Positions 1-8,752 of a stretch of 62,712 bases of DNA are shown piece by piece. This DNA comes from Ruminococcus sp. GTDB lineage: Bacteria > Bacillota > Clostridia > Oscillospirales > Ruminococcaceae. The position numbers were made by a program, and so were the translations under genes. The stretch's first letter is position 1; each line of letters opens with the position of its first letter. The stretch lies in NCBI GenBank assembly GCA_030531185.1, contig JAUNOG010000008.1, positions 1-62,712 on the forward strand, given 5' to 3'. The notes under the pieces are model-generated. The model was not told where the DNA came from, made no database searches, and worked only from the letters and a program-made list of their open reading frames with translations.

Positions 1-424
1 TAACAAGAGTACCCGCACTGCCGTAGCCTCTGTATCCGATACGGATAATAACAAACTTGACCCCTGCTTTTTTTACCTTGTTCCAGTCAATATTGTACTG
101 ATAATACGAAACGTCTATGCCGTAATCCTTTTCAACTCCGTCAAATTTGCTGTTATGAGTAAGACTTGACGCACCTGAAATTGCCTTTGACGTACTTTCC
201 GGTGCAAGCACCACTCTGTCATTATCCTGCGGTTCAACATATTTCCAATAAGACGGATCGTCGATAACAAGAGTTTCTCCGTCCTCGCTTATGTACTCGC
301 TCCGGAATTCCTCATCGCCTGTTTGGGTATTATCCTCATAATCCGCTGAAACCGTCACCGAAAGCTGGGCGCACAGACACAACGATAAAGCGGCGCACAG
401 CAGTCGCTTTGATAAATTCATCAT
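1..424 (-). CDS. GH25 family muramidase (lysozyme), C-terminal part outside window
   Basis: Read on the minus strand, this is the first ~141 codons of a secreted protein whose remainder lies beyond position 1. Residues 1-27 form a signal peptide (basic start NLSKRLL, hydrophobic core, VSA end). After an acidic linker comes GIDVSYYQ..IDW..VKKAGVKFVIIRIGYRG, the typical opening of the glycoside hydrolase 25 barrel, including the early Asp of the active site. GH25 enzymes cut the MurNAc-GlcNAc bond of peptidoglycan outside the membrane. AGGAGG precedes two adjacent ATGs (424 and 421); the second has the better spacing of 7. It has its own promoter. Family call is firm; completeness and catalytic Glu cannot be judged here. 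Confidence 0.85.
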   Translation of the reverse strand, partial: MMNLSKRLLCAALSLCLCAQLSVTVSADYEDNTQTGDEEFRSEYISEDGETLVIDDPSYWKYVEPQDNDRVVLAPESTSKAISGASSLTHNSKFDGVEKDYGIDVSYYQYNIDWNKVKKAGVKFVIIRIGYRGYGSAGTLV

Positions 425-515
425 TCAACCTCCTGAAATTTTCACACATCGTCCGCAATCTTATCTCTGATTATATGCGGAGTTAACACTTATATTTCAC
501 CCTATATAATAACTT

Positions 516-544
516 ATTATATTAAATTTTACCTTAATTGTCAA
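516..544 (-). promoter_or_regulatory. Sigma-A promoter of the GH25 muramidase gene
   Basis: On the minus strand TTGACA (544-539) and TATAAT (521-516) are both perfect consensus boxes with a 17-bp spacer. Transcription should start near 509, giving a leader of about 85 nt before the muramidase start. Confidence 0.85.
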
Positions 545-696
545 CCGACAAAAGTACGCCAATTTTTAACTATAAGTTCAAAATTTCTTGAACAAATTGA
601 AATTCAAAGGAGAACCGCCGTTATTTAAGGGCATTTTGCACAATTATCATTACTATATTACGGCAAAATTCTAACATACTGTTCGTTATAACACAC

Positions 697-726
697 AAAA
701 AGGACGGCATTTCTGCTGTCCTTTTT
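697..726 (-). terminator. Intrinsic terminator after recN
   Basis: The arms AAAAAGGACGGC (697-708) and GCTGTCCTTTTT (715-726) pair over 12 bp with one G-T pair around a 6-nt loop. A T-rich run follows on the minus strand. It lies 14 nt beyond the recN stop and closes the asp23-to-recN run. The stretch between it and the GH25 promoter (545-696) holds nothing else I can recognise. Confidence 0.85.
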
Positions 727-740
727 AGTTACAAGACAAA

Positions 741-2414
741 TCAGTTGTCTTTAACAGAATTAAGCAACTCCTCGGCATTTTCAAGCATAAGCTGCGAGAT
801 ATTGTCACCGCCCATAATGCGGGCGATCTCCTGCTTTCTGCCCTCAAAATCCAGCTTGCGGACAGTTGTTACTGTTCTTTCGCCCACGATATTTTTCTCG
901 ATAAGCAGATGATTGTCCGCCATAACCGCTATCTGCGCCAGATGCGTTACGCAAAGTACCTGACGGTATCGTGATATCTCCCTTAATTTCTGACCGATTT
1001 TCTGCGCCGCACGTCCGCTGACGCCTGTGTCGATCTCGTCAAAAATAAGAGTTTCAATATCGTCCTTTTCAGCGATAACGTTTTTCAGAGCCAGCATAAT
1101 TCTTGAAAGCTCGCCGCCCGAGGCAATTTTAGCAATGGGCTTGGGCTCCTCTCCCACATTGGCGGAAATAAGAAATTCAATGTTATCCATACCGTTGACA
1201 GTAAGCTTGCCCGCAGTCTGATGTACCACAAGCTTGACCTTTGGCATATTAAGGAATTCAAGCTCGCTTGTAACCTGTGAAACAAAACGCTCCCCTGCCG
1301 CTTTTCTTTGTTCGGACAAAGCCTTTGCCTTGCGGGAAACCTCTGTCAAAAGCTGATTTTTTTCTTCGATAAGGGAACTCATATTCTGCTCGCTGTCGGT
1401 AAGCTCGTCAAGCTCATTCTGCGCTTTTTCCAGCGTTTCGAGAACGTCCGAAAGCTCGGGACCGTATTTTTTGCATATACGACGCAAATCGTCGGAACGC
1501 TGATTTAACCAGTCAAACCGCTTGGGGTCAACGTCCAGACTGTCAAGCAAAGACGAAAGCTCTCCTGCAACGTCCTCGAGCTCTATTGCAGCAGAACTCA
1601 GTCTTTCGTACAGCGGAGACAAATCGCCCATTATTTCAGTATAGCTTTCAAGTCTTGACGCCGCATCGGACGCTAACTCGGCAGCCCCCTGAGTATCGTC
1701 GTCACCCGAAAGAATAAGATTAGCCGCATAAACAGCCTCTGAAATCGCCACAGCATTTTTTGAAATATCAAGCTCCGCCGCAATTTCTTTTTCCTCATCG
1801 GGATTTGTAATGTTAAGCTCATTGATCTCATCGATCATTTCTTTAAGTTCAGCAACACGGAACTCCTTGCGGTTTGCCTCCGCTTTCAGCTTGTTTATGC
1901 GTTTAGCGATCTGCTGAAGCTCTCTGAATGATTTTCTGTAGTCCTCTATAAGCTCCCCTGTCTCAGCATAATTATCAAGAATATCAATATGCTTTTCGGG
2001 AGCCATAAGTATCTGATTGTCGTGCTGTCCGTGGATATTGACTAACTGTTCGCCGATCTCCCTCAGCACCGATACATTGACAGCCCGCTGATTGACCCGC
2101 GCCACGCTGCCGCCGTCGGAACGTATTTCTCGAGTAAGAAAAAGCTGCCCCTCCTCAGCCTCGATACCCAATTCGTCAAGCTTGGAAAGCACATTATCTC
2201 CCAAGTCGGTAAACAGAGCGGAAATAACCGCTTTGTCCGCACCGGAGCGCACAATATCCTTTGTCACACGCTGTCCGAGAATGGCGTTAATTCCGTTTAT
2301 CAGAATAGATTTACCCGCTCCCGTTTCGCCTGTGAACGCATTGAAATTATGTGTAAAATCTATGGACGCTTTTTCAATGACCGCTAAATTTTCTATATAA
2401 AGCTCTTTTAACAT
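741..2414 (-). CDS. recN: DNA repair protein RecN
   Basis: 557 residues, close to the usual ~560-575. RecN is an SMC-like ATPase that gathers at double-strand breaks and supports recombinational repair in the cytoplasm. Walker A is TGETGAGKS (28-36), in the typical N-terminal context AVIEK..I.F....NAFTGETGAGKS. A long coiled-coil region fills the middle, and the C-terminal half carries the signature ASGGELSRIMLALK and Walker B LIFDEIDTGVSG. It is the last gene of a dense minus-strand run and follows argR by 15 nt; argR-recN adjacency is common in Firmicutes. A terminator follows directly. No defect seen. Confidence 0.97.
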   Translation of the reverse strand: MLKELYIENLAVIEKASIDFTHNFNAFTGETGAGKSILINGINAILGQRVTKDIVRSGADKAVISALFTDLGDNVLSKLDELGIEAEEGQLFLTREIRSDGGSVARVNQRAVNVSVLREIGEQLVNIHGQHDNQILMAPEKHIDILDNYAETGELIEDYRKSFRELQQIAKRINKLKAEANRKEFRVAELKEMIDEINELNITNPDEEKEIAAELDISKNAVAISEAVYAANLILSGDDDTQGAAELASDAASRLESYTEIMGDLSPLYERLSSAAIELEDVAGELSSLLDSLDVDPKRFDWLNQRSDDLRRICKKYGPELSDVLETLEKAQNELDELTDSEQNMSSLIEEKNQLLTEVSRKAKALSEQRKAAGERFVSQVTSELEFLNMPKVKLVVHQTAGKLTVNGMDNIEFLISANVGEEPKPIAKIASGGELSRIMLALKNVIAEKDDIETLIFDEIDTGVSGRAAQKIGQKLREISRYRQVLCVTHLAQIAVMADNHLLIEKNIVGERTVTTVRKLDFEGRKQEIARIMGGDNISQLMLENAEELLNSVKDN

Positions 2415-2429
2415 ACCAAAACGCTCCCG

Positions 2430-2891
2430 TTATCTCGCTATTATCGCTCCAAGCTCCCGAACAAGTCTGTCGGCATCCTGTTCAGTCCGCATAAGTATGA
2501 AAATCGTATCGTCGCCTGCAATAGTTCCTACCACGTTTTCTACGCCTGTCTGGTCAAGCTTTGCGCATACCGCCTGCGCCATTCCCGTGTGACATTTTAT
2601 TGCGACTGTATTCAGCGCATAGTCCACAGAAACAACAGCGTCGGCGATTAACGTGTAAACGGAACTGCTTTCACGCTTTAGCTCCTCTCTGTTAAGCTTT
2701 GGAACTGCATATTTATATTCTCCCGTGCTTGTTACGGTTTTCAGCAGAGAAAGCTCCCTTATATCTCTGGACAATGTTGCCTGAGTGACCTTAAAGCCTC
2801 TCTTTTCAAGAGCTTTCTGCAAGCTTTCCTGCGTATCTATAAATTCTTCCTGAACTATCTGAACTATCAGCTTTTGCCGCTGTGCTTTCAT
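2430..2891 (-). CDS. argR: Arginine repressor ArgR
   Basis: 153 residues, the usual size. The N-terminal ~70 residues are a winged helix (QESLQKALEKRGFKVTQATLSRDIRELSL) that binds ARG boxes; the C-terminal half (NTVAIKCHTGMAQAVCAKLD..GTIAGDDTIFIL) is the trimerising and arginine-binding domain with the conserved GTIAGDDT signature. Family members repress arginine biosynthesis genes or activate catabolism in response to L-arginine. Its start overlaps the nadK stop by 4 nt, so the two are probably translationally coupled. No arginine genes are present in this window, so its targets lie elsewhere. Confidence 0.95.
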   Translation of the reverse strand: MKAQRQKLIVQIVQEEFIDTQESLQKALEKRGFKVTQATLSRDIRELSLLKTVTSTGEYKYAVPKLNREELKRESSSVYTLIADAVVSVDYALNTVAIKCHTGMAQAVCAKLDQTGVENVVGTIAGDDTIFILMRTEQDADRLVRELGAIIAR

Positions 2892-3769
2892 TTTACAAAA
2901 TCCTCCGAAATATCTTTAAGCGGTCTCATCAGCTTACTGTTGACGGACGAGAAAAAGCTGCCGCCTATTATGTCGATTATATCAACATAACGCTTTGATT
3001 TCACTACCTCGACGGTATCTCCGTCTGTAAGCCTGTAAACAATATTACCGTCTACATTCAGCAGAACGTGCGCGCTGTTGGAAGTATGACATTTGACCTC
3101 TACCCTGCTGGACGCAGATAAGATCATAGAACGTGCAAACAGCGAATGCGCGCAGATCTGAGTAAATTCGATGCATTCCATTTCAGGCTCTATTATAGGA
3201 CCTCCTGCGGACATAGAATACGCCGTGGCTCCCGTTGCAGTGGAAAAAATAACTCCGTCCGCTCTCAGAGACGATATAAGCTGTCCGTTTTTGGAAACCT
3301 CAAAATCGGCTATTTTACAATCGTCGGACCTTGCGACTACCGCATCGTTAAGAGCGGAAAAAGACATATCCGAACAGCCGGGATTTTTAACGGTAATGTC
3401 CAGCATCATACGTCTGCTTATGGTATAGTCCTGCTCCGCAAGCTTTCTGAGCAGTCCAAGCTGTGAAGCCTCCAAGGAAGCCATAAAACCCAGTCTGCCG
3501 CAGTTTATGCCGAGAATAGGCTTGCCAAATCGCGACGCCTTGACTGAGCACTGCAAAATAGTCCCGTCGCCGCCGATCGCAATTATAATATCACAATCGC
3601 AAATGCATTTTTCTTCCTCTGCAAAGGACACATAATCAAGCGGAAATTCATTTTTATAACAGCTTTCCATATGCAGAGACACCCCGCATTCACGCAGTAT
3701 CTCACAAGCCTCCACAGTATATTCCTTGCAGTTTGTTTTACTTAAATTCGGAAAAATATAAGCGTTCAT
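2888..3769 (-). CDS. nadK: NAD kinase
   Basis: 293 residues. NAD kinase phosphorylates NAD+ to NADP+ with ATP or polyphosphate in the cytosol. The diagnostic GGDGT motif is present (IIAIGGDGTILQC, about residues 64-76), followed by PILGINCGRLGFMA and the conserved LNDAVV and TATGATAYSMSAGGPI segments that form the NAD site. The gene sits between tlyA and argR, an order common in Bacilli and Clostridia (tlyA-nadK-argR-recN). It overlaps argR by 4 nt and follows tlyA by 15 nt. Confidence 0.96.
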   Translation of the reverse strand: MNAYIFPNLSKTNCKEYTVEACEILRECGVSLHMESCYKNEFPLDYVSFAEEEKCICDCDIIIAIGGDGTILQCSVKASRFGKPILGINCGRLGFMASLEASQLGLLRKLAEQDYTISRRMMLDITVKNPGCSDMSFSALNDAVVARSDDCKIADFEVSKNGQLISSLRADGVIFSTATGATAYSMSAGGPIIEPEMECIEFTQICAHSLFARSMILSASSRVEVKCHTSNSAHVLLNVDGNIVYRLTDGDTVEVVKSKRYVDIIDIIGGSFFSSVNSKLMRPLKDISEDFVK

Positions 3770-3784
3770 AAATTAACATTCCTT

Positions 3785-4582
3785 TTATTTTTCTTCAGAA
3801 AATCTGTCAAAAGCGGATTTTACCAATTCCTTTACATTGATCTCATTACGGCTTATTTCGTCGGACTTCTTTAAATGTGCCAGATATTCGATATTTCCGT
3901 CTCCGCCTCTGATTGCGGACGGAACTGCTCCTTTGACGTCCAGCCCCAGATTTTGAAACAGACCAAACAGAGTTTCAAGTACTCTTATATGATCCTTGGG
4001 ATCTTTCACAATTCCTTTTTTGTTAAGAGCTTGTTTTCCCGCCTCAAACTGAGGCTTAATCAAAGCGACAATCTCTCCGTTATTATTTAAACAAGACGTT
4101 ATGGCAGGCATAACAAGAGTTAATGAGATAAAAGACAGATCAACGCTCATAAATTCAGGAGTTTCATCAAAAAAATCTGATGTCAAGTATCTCGCATTAA
4201 CGCCCTCGCGGTTAATTACCCGAGGATTTGAAACAAGCGAACTGTCAAGCTGATCGTGACCTACGTCCACAGCATAAACCTTTTTGGCTCCGTATCTGAG
4301 CATACATTGGGTAAATCCTCCTGTGGACGCGCCGATATCCGCACAGACCTTATCTTCGATGTCAAATTCAAAAGCTTGAAATGCGGTTTCCAGCTTTATC
4401 AGTCCCCTGCCAACATAGTCGGGAACGTTTTCGACTGAAATAACGTCTGCATCGTTTACGTCAAACGACGGTTTTGTACAAACCTTTCCGTTGACTGAAA
4501 CCTTACCGTCCTTGATAAGTCTTTTTCCTCGCTCACGGCTGTTTACAAATTCTTTTTCCGTCAAATAAATATCAAGTCTCAT
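3785..4582 (-). CDS. tlyA: TlyA family rRNA methyltransferase / hemolysin A homologue
   Basis: 265 residues. An N-terminal S4 RNA-binding domain (MRLDIYLTEKEFVNSRERGKRLIKDGKVSVNGK, ~1-60) is followed by a Rossmann methyltransferase fold with SAM motif ADIGASTGGFTQCML (~82-97) and VYAVDVGHDQLD. In mycobacteria TlyA 2'-O-methylates 16S and 23S rRNA; some other homologues were named hemolysins, but an RNA modification role is more likely. It overlaps the end of dxs by 11 nt, so coupling is likely. Exact target nucleotide cannot be inferred here. Confidence 0.93.
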   Translation of the reverse strand: MRLDIYLTEKEFVNSRERGKRLIKDGKVSVNGKVCTKPSFDVNDADVISVENVPDYVGRGLIKLETAFQAFEFDIEDKVCADIGASTGGFTQCMLRYGAKKVYAVDVGHDQLDSSLVSNPRVINREGVNARYLTSDFFDETPEFMSVDLSFISLTLVMPAITSCLNNNGEIVALIKPQFEAGKQALNKKGIVKDPKDHIRVLETLFGLFQNLGLDVKGAVPSAIRGGDGNIEYLAHLKKSDEISRNEINVKELVKSAFDRFSEEK

Positions 4583-6425
4583 TGTTCAGAAAATCCTCGG
4601 TAGTTTGCGCTATCTTTTCCGCAGACAGCCCCAGCTCATCAAGCAGAACATCGCTATCTCCGTGATGCACAAAACCCTCGATCGTGAATGAGGCGACATT
4701 TCCGCACAATGCGGCATACTTCTCGGAAACAGAGCCGCAGTCATAAGCCTCCTCAAAGAAAAGCACATTTTCGTATGCGCTGATGATATCCACAACATCC
4801 TGCTGTATCGGGAAAACCTTTACCAGCTTCAGCATATCACAGCTTATATCGTGATTTCGCAGAATTTCAACAGCGGAATATACATTATTAAAAAGTCTGC
4901 CGTATGTAATTATCAAGGTCCTGCTGCCATTGTTATAATGAGTGTAAAGTGAATTTACTTTATCCTTGGAATAAACGGATTTATCGTTTCCTCTTGGATA
5001 TCTTACTGCTGTTATTCCCGTTTCTTTCTCGACTGCCGTATGAAGACATAACTTTAACTCCTCATAATTTGACGGAGAATAAATAACCATATTAGGTACG
5101 GCAGTTAAAAAGGAAATATCAAAAATTCCCTGATGAGTTTCTCCGTCACTGCCTACAACGCCCGCTCTGTCAACACACAATACAGCGTGAATTCCTCCAA
5201 TAGCAAGATCGTGTATAAGCTGATCGTAGGAACGCTGTAAAAAAGTGGAGTATACAGCGAACACGGGAACATACCCCATAGTAGCAAGTCCGCCGCAAAA
5301 AGTTACCGCGTGTTCCTCTGCGATACCTACATCGAAAAATCTGTCAGGAAACGCCTTTGCAAAATACTGCAAGCCGGTACCGTATTTCATAGCGGCGGTA
5401 ACGGCGCAGATTTTCTTGTTTTTTCTTCCCATAGCGCAAAGTTCTTTTCCCATTACCGAGGAAAAGCTGTCCGCAAGCACAACGTCGGGATTTCCTGTAG
5501 ATATCTCAAAAGAACCAACGCCGTGATATTCTCCCGGGTTTTCCTCCGCAGGAGCGTAACCCTTGCCCTTAACGGTATTGACGTGAATGAATACAGGCTT
5601 GTTAAGCGCCTTTGCCGCTGTAAATCCCGCCTCAAGCTCTTCAAGATTGTGACCGTCAATAGGTCCGATATATTCAAAACCAAGTTCCTCAAACATAGTG
5701 CTGTGGAGCACCATACTCTTAAAAGCGTTCTTTGAACCTCGAACAGCTTTTTTGATCGGCTTACCCACCAGCGGAGTAACGTCCAGCACACGTTCGACTG
5801 CGCCCTTTGTCCTTTTATAGCTTTCCTTAGTTCTCATCTGGGAGAGATACTTAGCCATACCGCCTACGTTTTTTGAAATGGACATTTCATTGTAATTGAG
5901 TATGACTATGATATTCGTATCGCTTTTGCCTGCGTTGTTAAGTCCCTCGTAAATCAAACCGCCCGTAAACGCTCCGTCGCCCATAACGGCAATTGCGTGG
6001 TGATCGTCGCCGTTTAATTTCATAGCCGTGGCAATTCCCAGAGCGGCGGAAATCGAATTGGAGCTGTGTCCGCTGATAAAAGCGTCGTGCTCGGATTCAT
6101 CGGGTCTGCAAAAACCAGATATTCCGTTTTCCTGTCTGAGAGTATGAAACTTGTCCGCTCTGCCTGTAAGTATTTTATGAGTGTACGCCTGATGACCGAC
6201 GTCCCACACGATTTTATCTTTCGGGGACTCAAACACTCTGTGAAGCGCCATAGTAAGCTCCACTGTGCCTAGATTGGAGGCAAGATGACCTCCGTTCTGC
6301 GAGACTGTGGTAATGAGCATTTTTCTTATGCTTTCGCACAAATCCTCACATTGCTTTAACGAAAGCTTTTTCAGATCTGCGGGAAGATTTAATTTATATA
6401 TATCAGGTTTTATGTTATCCGACAT
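4572..6425 (-). CDS. dxs: 1-deoxy-D-xylulose-5-phosphate synthase
   Basis: 617 residues, full length. Dxs condenses pyruvate and glyceraldehyde-3-phosphate using thiamine diphosphate, the first step of the MEP isoprenoid route. Visible are VWDVGHQAYTHKILTGR, the ThDP-binding MGDGAFTGGLIYEGLNNAG, the transketolase pyrimidine domain (DVGIAEEHAVTFCGGLA) and a C-terminal transketolase domain. It stands beside ispA, which uses the pathway's C5 products, and beside thiN further along the window, which supplies ThDP. The tlyA start lies inside its end. Confidence 0.97.
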   Translation of the reverse strand: MSDNIKPDIYKLNLPADLKKLSLKQCEDLCESIRKMLITTVSQNGGHLASNLGTVELTMALHRVFESPKDKIVWDVGHQAYTHKILTGRADKFHTLRQENGISGFCRPDESEHDAFISGHSSNSISAALGIATAMKLNGDDHHAIAVMGDGAFTGGLIYEGLNNAGKSDTNIIVILNYNEMSISKNVGGMAKYLSQMRTKESYKRTKGAVERVLDVTPLVGKPIKKAVRGSKNAFKSMVLHSTMFEELGFEYIGPIDGHNLEELEAGFTAAKALNKPVFIHVNTVKGKGYAPAEENPGEYHGVGSFEISTGNPDVVLADSFSSVMGKELCAMGRKNKKICAVTAAMKYGTGLQYFAKAFPDRFFDVGIAEEHAVTFCGGLATMGYVPVFAVYSTFLQRSYDQLIHDLAIGGIHAVLCVDRAGVVGSDGETHQGIFDISFLTAVPNMVIYSPSNYEELKLCLHTAVEKETGITAVRYPRGNDKSVYSKDKVNSLYTHYNNGSRTLIITYGRLFNNVYSAVEILRNHDISCDMLKLVKVFPIQQDVVDIISAYENVLFFEEAYDCGSVSEKYAALCGNVASFTIEGFVHHGDSDVLLDELGLSAEKIAQTTEDFLNNET

Positions 6426-6462
6426 AAGTCATTAATCTCCAATCTTTCTTTATAGGAAATAA

Positions 6463-7356
6463 TTATGAACGTCTTGTAAGCATATCGCTTGTAAGCTCGC
6501 TTAAAAACTGTGAATTGTCAAAATACTTTAAACTGCCCAGCGCTTGTACGGTAAACTGCCGCGCAGTCTGCTCGGAACGCTCCATACCCAGCAAAGTAAC
6601 ATAAGTATTCTTATGCTGCTGTTCGTCGCTGCCGATAGGCTTTCCCAGCTCCTCAAAAGTACCTGTGACGTCCAGAATATCGTCAACTATCTGAAATGCT
6701 CTGCCCATAGCGCAGGCATAATCGGCAGCCGCAGGTATCATATCGAACTTACCTGCAAGTATAACTCCCATAACGCAGGCAGCCTCGATAAGCGCGCCTG
6801 TTTTACAGCCTTGCAGCGTGTTCAGAGTATCTATATCGATCATCTCGTTTTCAGTCTGCAAATCAATGACCTGTCCGCCTATCATACCCTCTGTTCCTAT
6901 TGACTTGCCAAGCACGGAAATCAGCATAACCGCTTTCTCCGCGCTTATCCTGCCGTCAATGGCGGCATTTGCGATAACCTCAAAAGCAAGGGAATTCAAA
7001 GCGTCTCCCGCAAGCAAAGCGATATTTTCGGGAAAAGCCTTATGACACGAGGGCTTCCCGCGTCGGTAATCGTCATTGTCCATACAGGGTAAATCGTCGT
7101 GAATAAGCGAATAGGTGTGAATAAGCTCGACCGAACAGGCAATATCAAGAATTTCATCAAGCTTGTCTCCTCCGCACATACGATAAAATTCAAGCACAAG
7201 CACGGGTCTGAGCCTTTTGCCGCCTGCCGTAAGAGAATACTCCATAGCCTCAAGTACAACGCCTTGCAATTCGGGCTTTTCCGCTGTGAACTTCAAAAGC
7301 TGTTCTTCGATTTTTTCAACATATGCGTTCATCAAAGTTTGATTAGCCTTGTTCAT
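6463..7356 (-). CDS. ispA: Polyprenyl synthetase (farnesyl diphosphate synthase type)
   Basis: 297 residues. Family enzymes elongate allylic diphosphates with IPP in the cytosol. The first aspartate-rich motif is SLIHDDLPCMDNDDYRRG, in which DDLPCMD is the spaced DDxxxxD form typical of bacterial FPP synthases, and the second is QIVDDILDVTG. Other conserved segments include GGKRLRPVL near residue 52. It overlaps xseB by 14 nt; xseB-ispA-dxs order is the standard arrangement. Chain length of the product (C15 versus C20) is inferred from the family only. Confidence 0.94.
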   Translation of the reverse strand: MNKANQTLMNAYVEKIEEQLLKFTAEKPELQGVVLEAMEYSLTAGGKRLRPVLVLEFYRMCGGDKLDEILDIACSVELIHTYSLIHDDLPCMDNDDYRRGKPSCHKAFPENIALLAGDALNSLAFEVIANAAIDGRISAEKAVMLISVLGKSIGTEGMIGGQVIDLQTENEMIDIDTLNTLQGCKTGALIEAACVMGVILAGKFDMIPAAADYACAMGRAFQIVDDILDVTGTFEELGKPIGSDEQQHKNTYVTLLGMERSEQTARQFTVQALGSLKYFDNSQFLSELTSDMLTRRS

Positions 7357-7537
7357 TTTCCACAGCTCCGTTCATAGCTCTAACCGTAAGCTTTGCGTTT
7401 TCGATCGTCTTTTGGCATTCTACCGAAAGTCCGATACCCTCTTTATAATAATCCAACGCTTTGTCAAGGGACAGCTTATCGTTTTCCAGCAGTCTGACAA
7501 TTTCATTCAGTCTGTTCATATTTTCTTCAAAACTCAT
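7343..7537 (-). CDS. xseB: Exodeoxyribonuclease VII small subunit
   Basis: 64 residues. The sequence MSFEENMNRLNEIVRLLENDKLSLDKALDYYKEG.. is the characteristic short helical XseB, which binds in several copies to XseA to form the single-strand-specific exonuclease VII. It lies between xseA (6 nt upstream) and ispA (14-nt overlap). Length is close to the usual 65-80. Confidence 0.95.
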   Translation of the reverse strand: MSFEENMNRLNEIVRLLENDKLSLDKALDYYKEGIGLSVECQKTIENAKLTVRAMNGAVENEQG

Positions 7538-7543
7538 TATTTA

Positions 7544-8752
7544 TCAATCCTTTGGAAAAATTCTCACATCTGTAACTTCAGCATCAGCCTCTCCGTCGCT
7601 GAAACGTATCTTTATCTTATCTCCTGCCGACAGTCCCTCGGCGTTTGACGAAAGAACCATGTCTTTCTCAACAAGCGAATATCCTCTTTTCAGTACATTG
7701 AAGGGACTTAGCATATTAAGCTGTTCCACATATTTTTCAATATCCAGCGAAAGAAGTTCAAGCCGTCTGTTCATAAGCATATCAAGCTTGTCCTTAAGCG
7801 AGTTGAATCTATGAGCGTCGGCTGAAAGCTTTTTTTCGGGAGATCCGGCTTTAAGCTTTATATTTATTCTTTCAAGCTTGGCGGATCTTCTGTCTATAAA
7901 ATCCGATATGCTCTTGTCAAGCTTTGACCTCATAAGAATTACGGCGTTAAGCATATCCTGCTTATCGGGAGTAGCAAGCTCAGCCGCCGCAGAGGGCGTA
8001 GGCGCACGTAAATCGGCGGCGTAATCGCATAAAGTCGTATCGGTTTCATGTCCCACTGCGGATATGACAGGAGTGTTACATTCCGAAACCGCAACAGCAA
8101 CCTGCTCCGTATTAAACGGCATTAAGTCCTCCGGCGAACCTCCTCCTCTTGCAAGAATAAGAGTGTCCGCTCCCGATTTGTCGGCAGATTTAAGCGCCGT
8201 ACAAATAGACTGCGCCGCCTCCGCGCCCTGAACCTGCGTCGGAAAGATCTGCAGCTCGCACATCGGATATCTTCTCTTGACAATATGCAGTATATCCTGC
8301 AATGCCGCGCCTGTAAGCGACGTCACTACGGCTATGTTCTTGGGAACAGCGGGTATCTTCTTTTTTAAGCTTTCGTCAAAAATGCCGCTTTTGCGGAGCT
8401 TTTCCTTAACAAGCTCTGTCTGAGTGTAAAGAAGTCCCGTTCCCAGCGGAGTTATCTCGCTTGCAATTATCTGATATACTCCGTCGCGCTCGTATACTTC
8501 AAGATTGCCCATAACAAGCACGCTCATACCGTTTTCGGGTTCAAATTTAAGCTTTTGAACGCTGTTTGAAAACATTACAGCCTTTACTGCGCTTTCAGCG
8601 TCCTTAACCGTAAAATAAGCGTGACCCGATTTATAGTGCACCGTAAAATTGGATATCTCCCCCTTTACGGCAATTCCTTTAAGCTTTAAATCTGATCTTA
8701 TTTTATATGAAACATATCTGTTAAGCTGTGTTACCGTAAGCACAGAGCTCAT
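7544..8752 (-). CDS. xseA: Exodeoxyribonuclease VII large subunit
   Basis: 402 residues. An N-terminal OB-fold (LTVTQLNRYVSYKIRSDLKLKGIAVKGEISNF) precedes the catalytic domain with conserved LILARGGGSPEDLMPFNTE, PVISAVGHETDTTLCDYAADLRAPTPSAAAE, then a long helical arm. The enzyme degrades single-stranded DNA to oligonucleotides in the cytoplasm. I choose ATG 8752, which overlaps the upstream TGA as TGATG, rather than the TTG three bases earlier. The OB domain plus GHETDTTL make this certain. Confidence 0.97.
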   Translation of the reverse strand: MSSVLTVTQLNRYVSYKIRSDLKLKGIAVKGEISNFTVHYKSGHAYFTVKDAESAVKAVMFSNSVQKLKFEPENGMSVLVMGNLEVYERDGVYQIIASEITPLGTGLLYTQTELVKEKLRKSGIFDESLKKKIPAVPKNIAVVTSLTGAALQDILHIVKRRYPMCELQIFPTQVQGAEAAQSICTALKSADKSGADTLILARGGGSPEDLMPFNTEQVAVAVSECNTPVISAVGHETDTTLCDYAADLRAPTPSAAAELATPDKQDMLNAVILMRSKLDKSISDFIDRRSAKLERINIKLKAGSPEKKLSADAHRFNSLKDKLDMLMNRRLELLSLDIEKYVEQLNMLSPFNVLKRGYSLVEKDMVLSSNAEGLSAGDKIKIRFSDGEADAEVTDVRIFPKD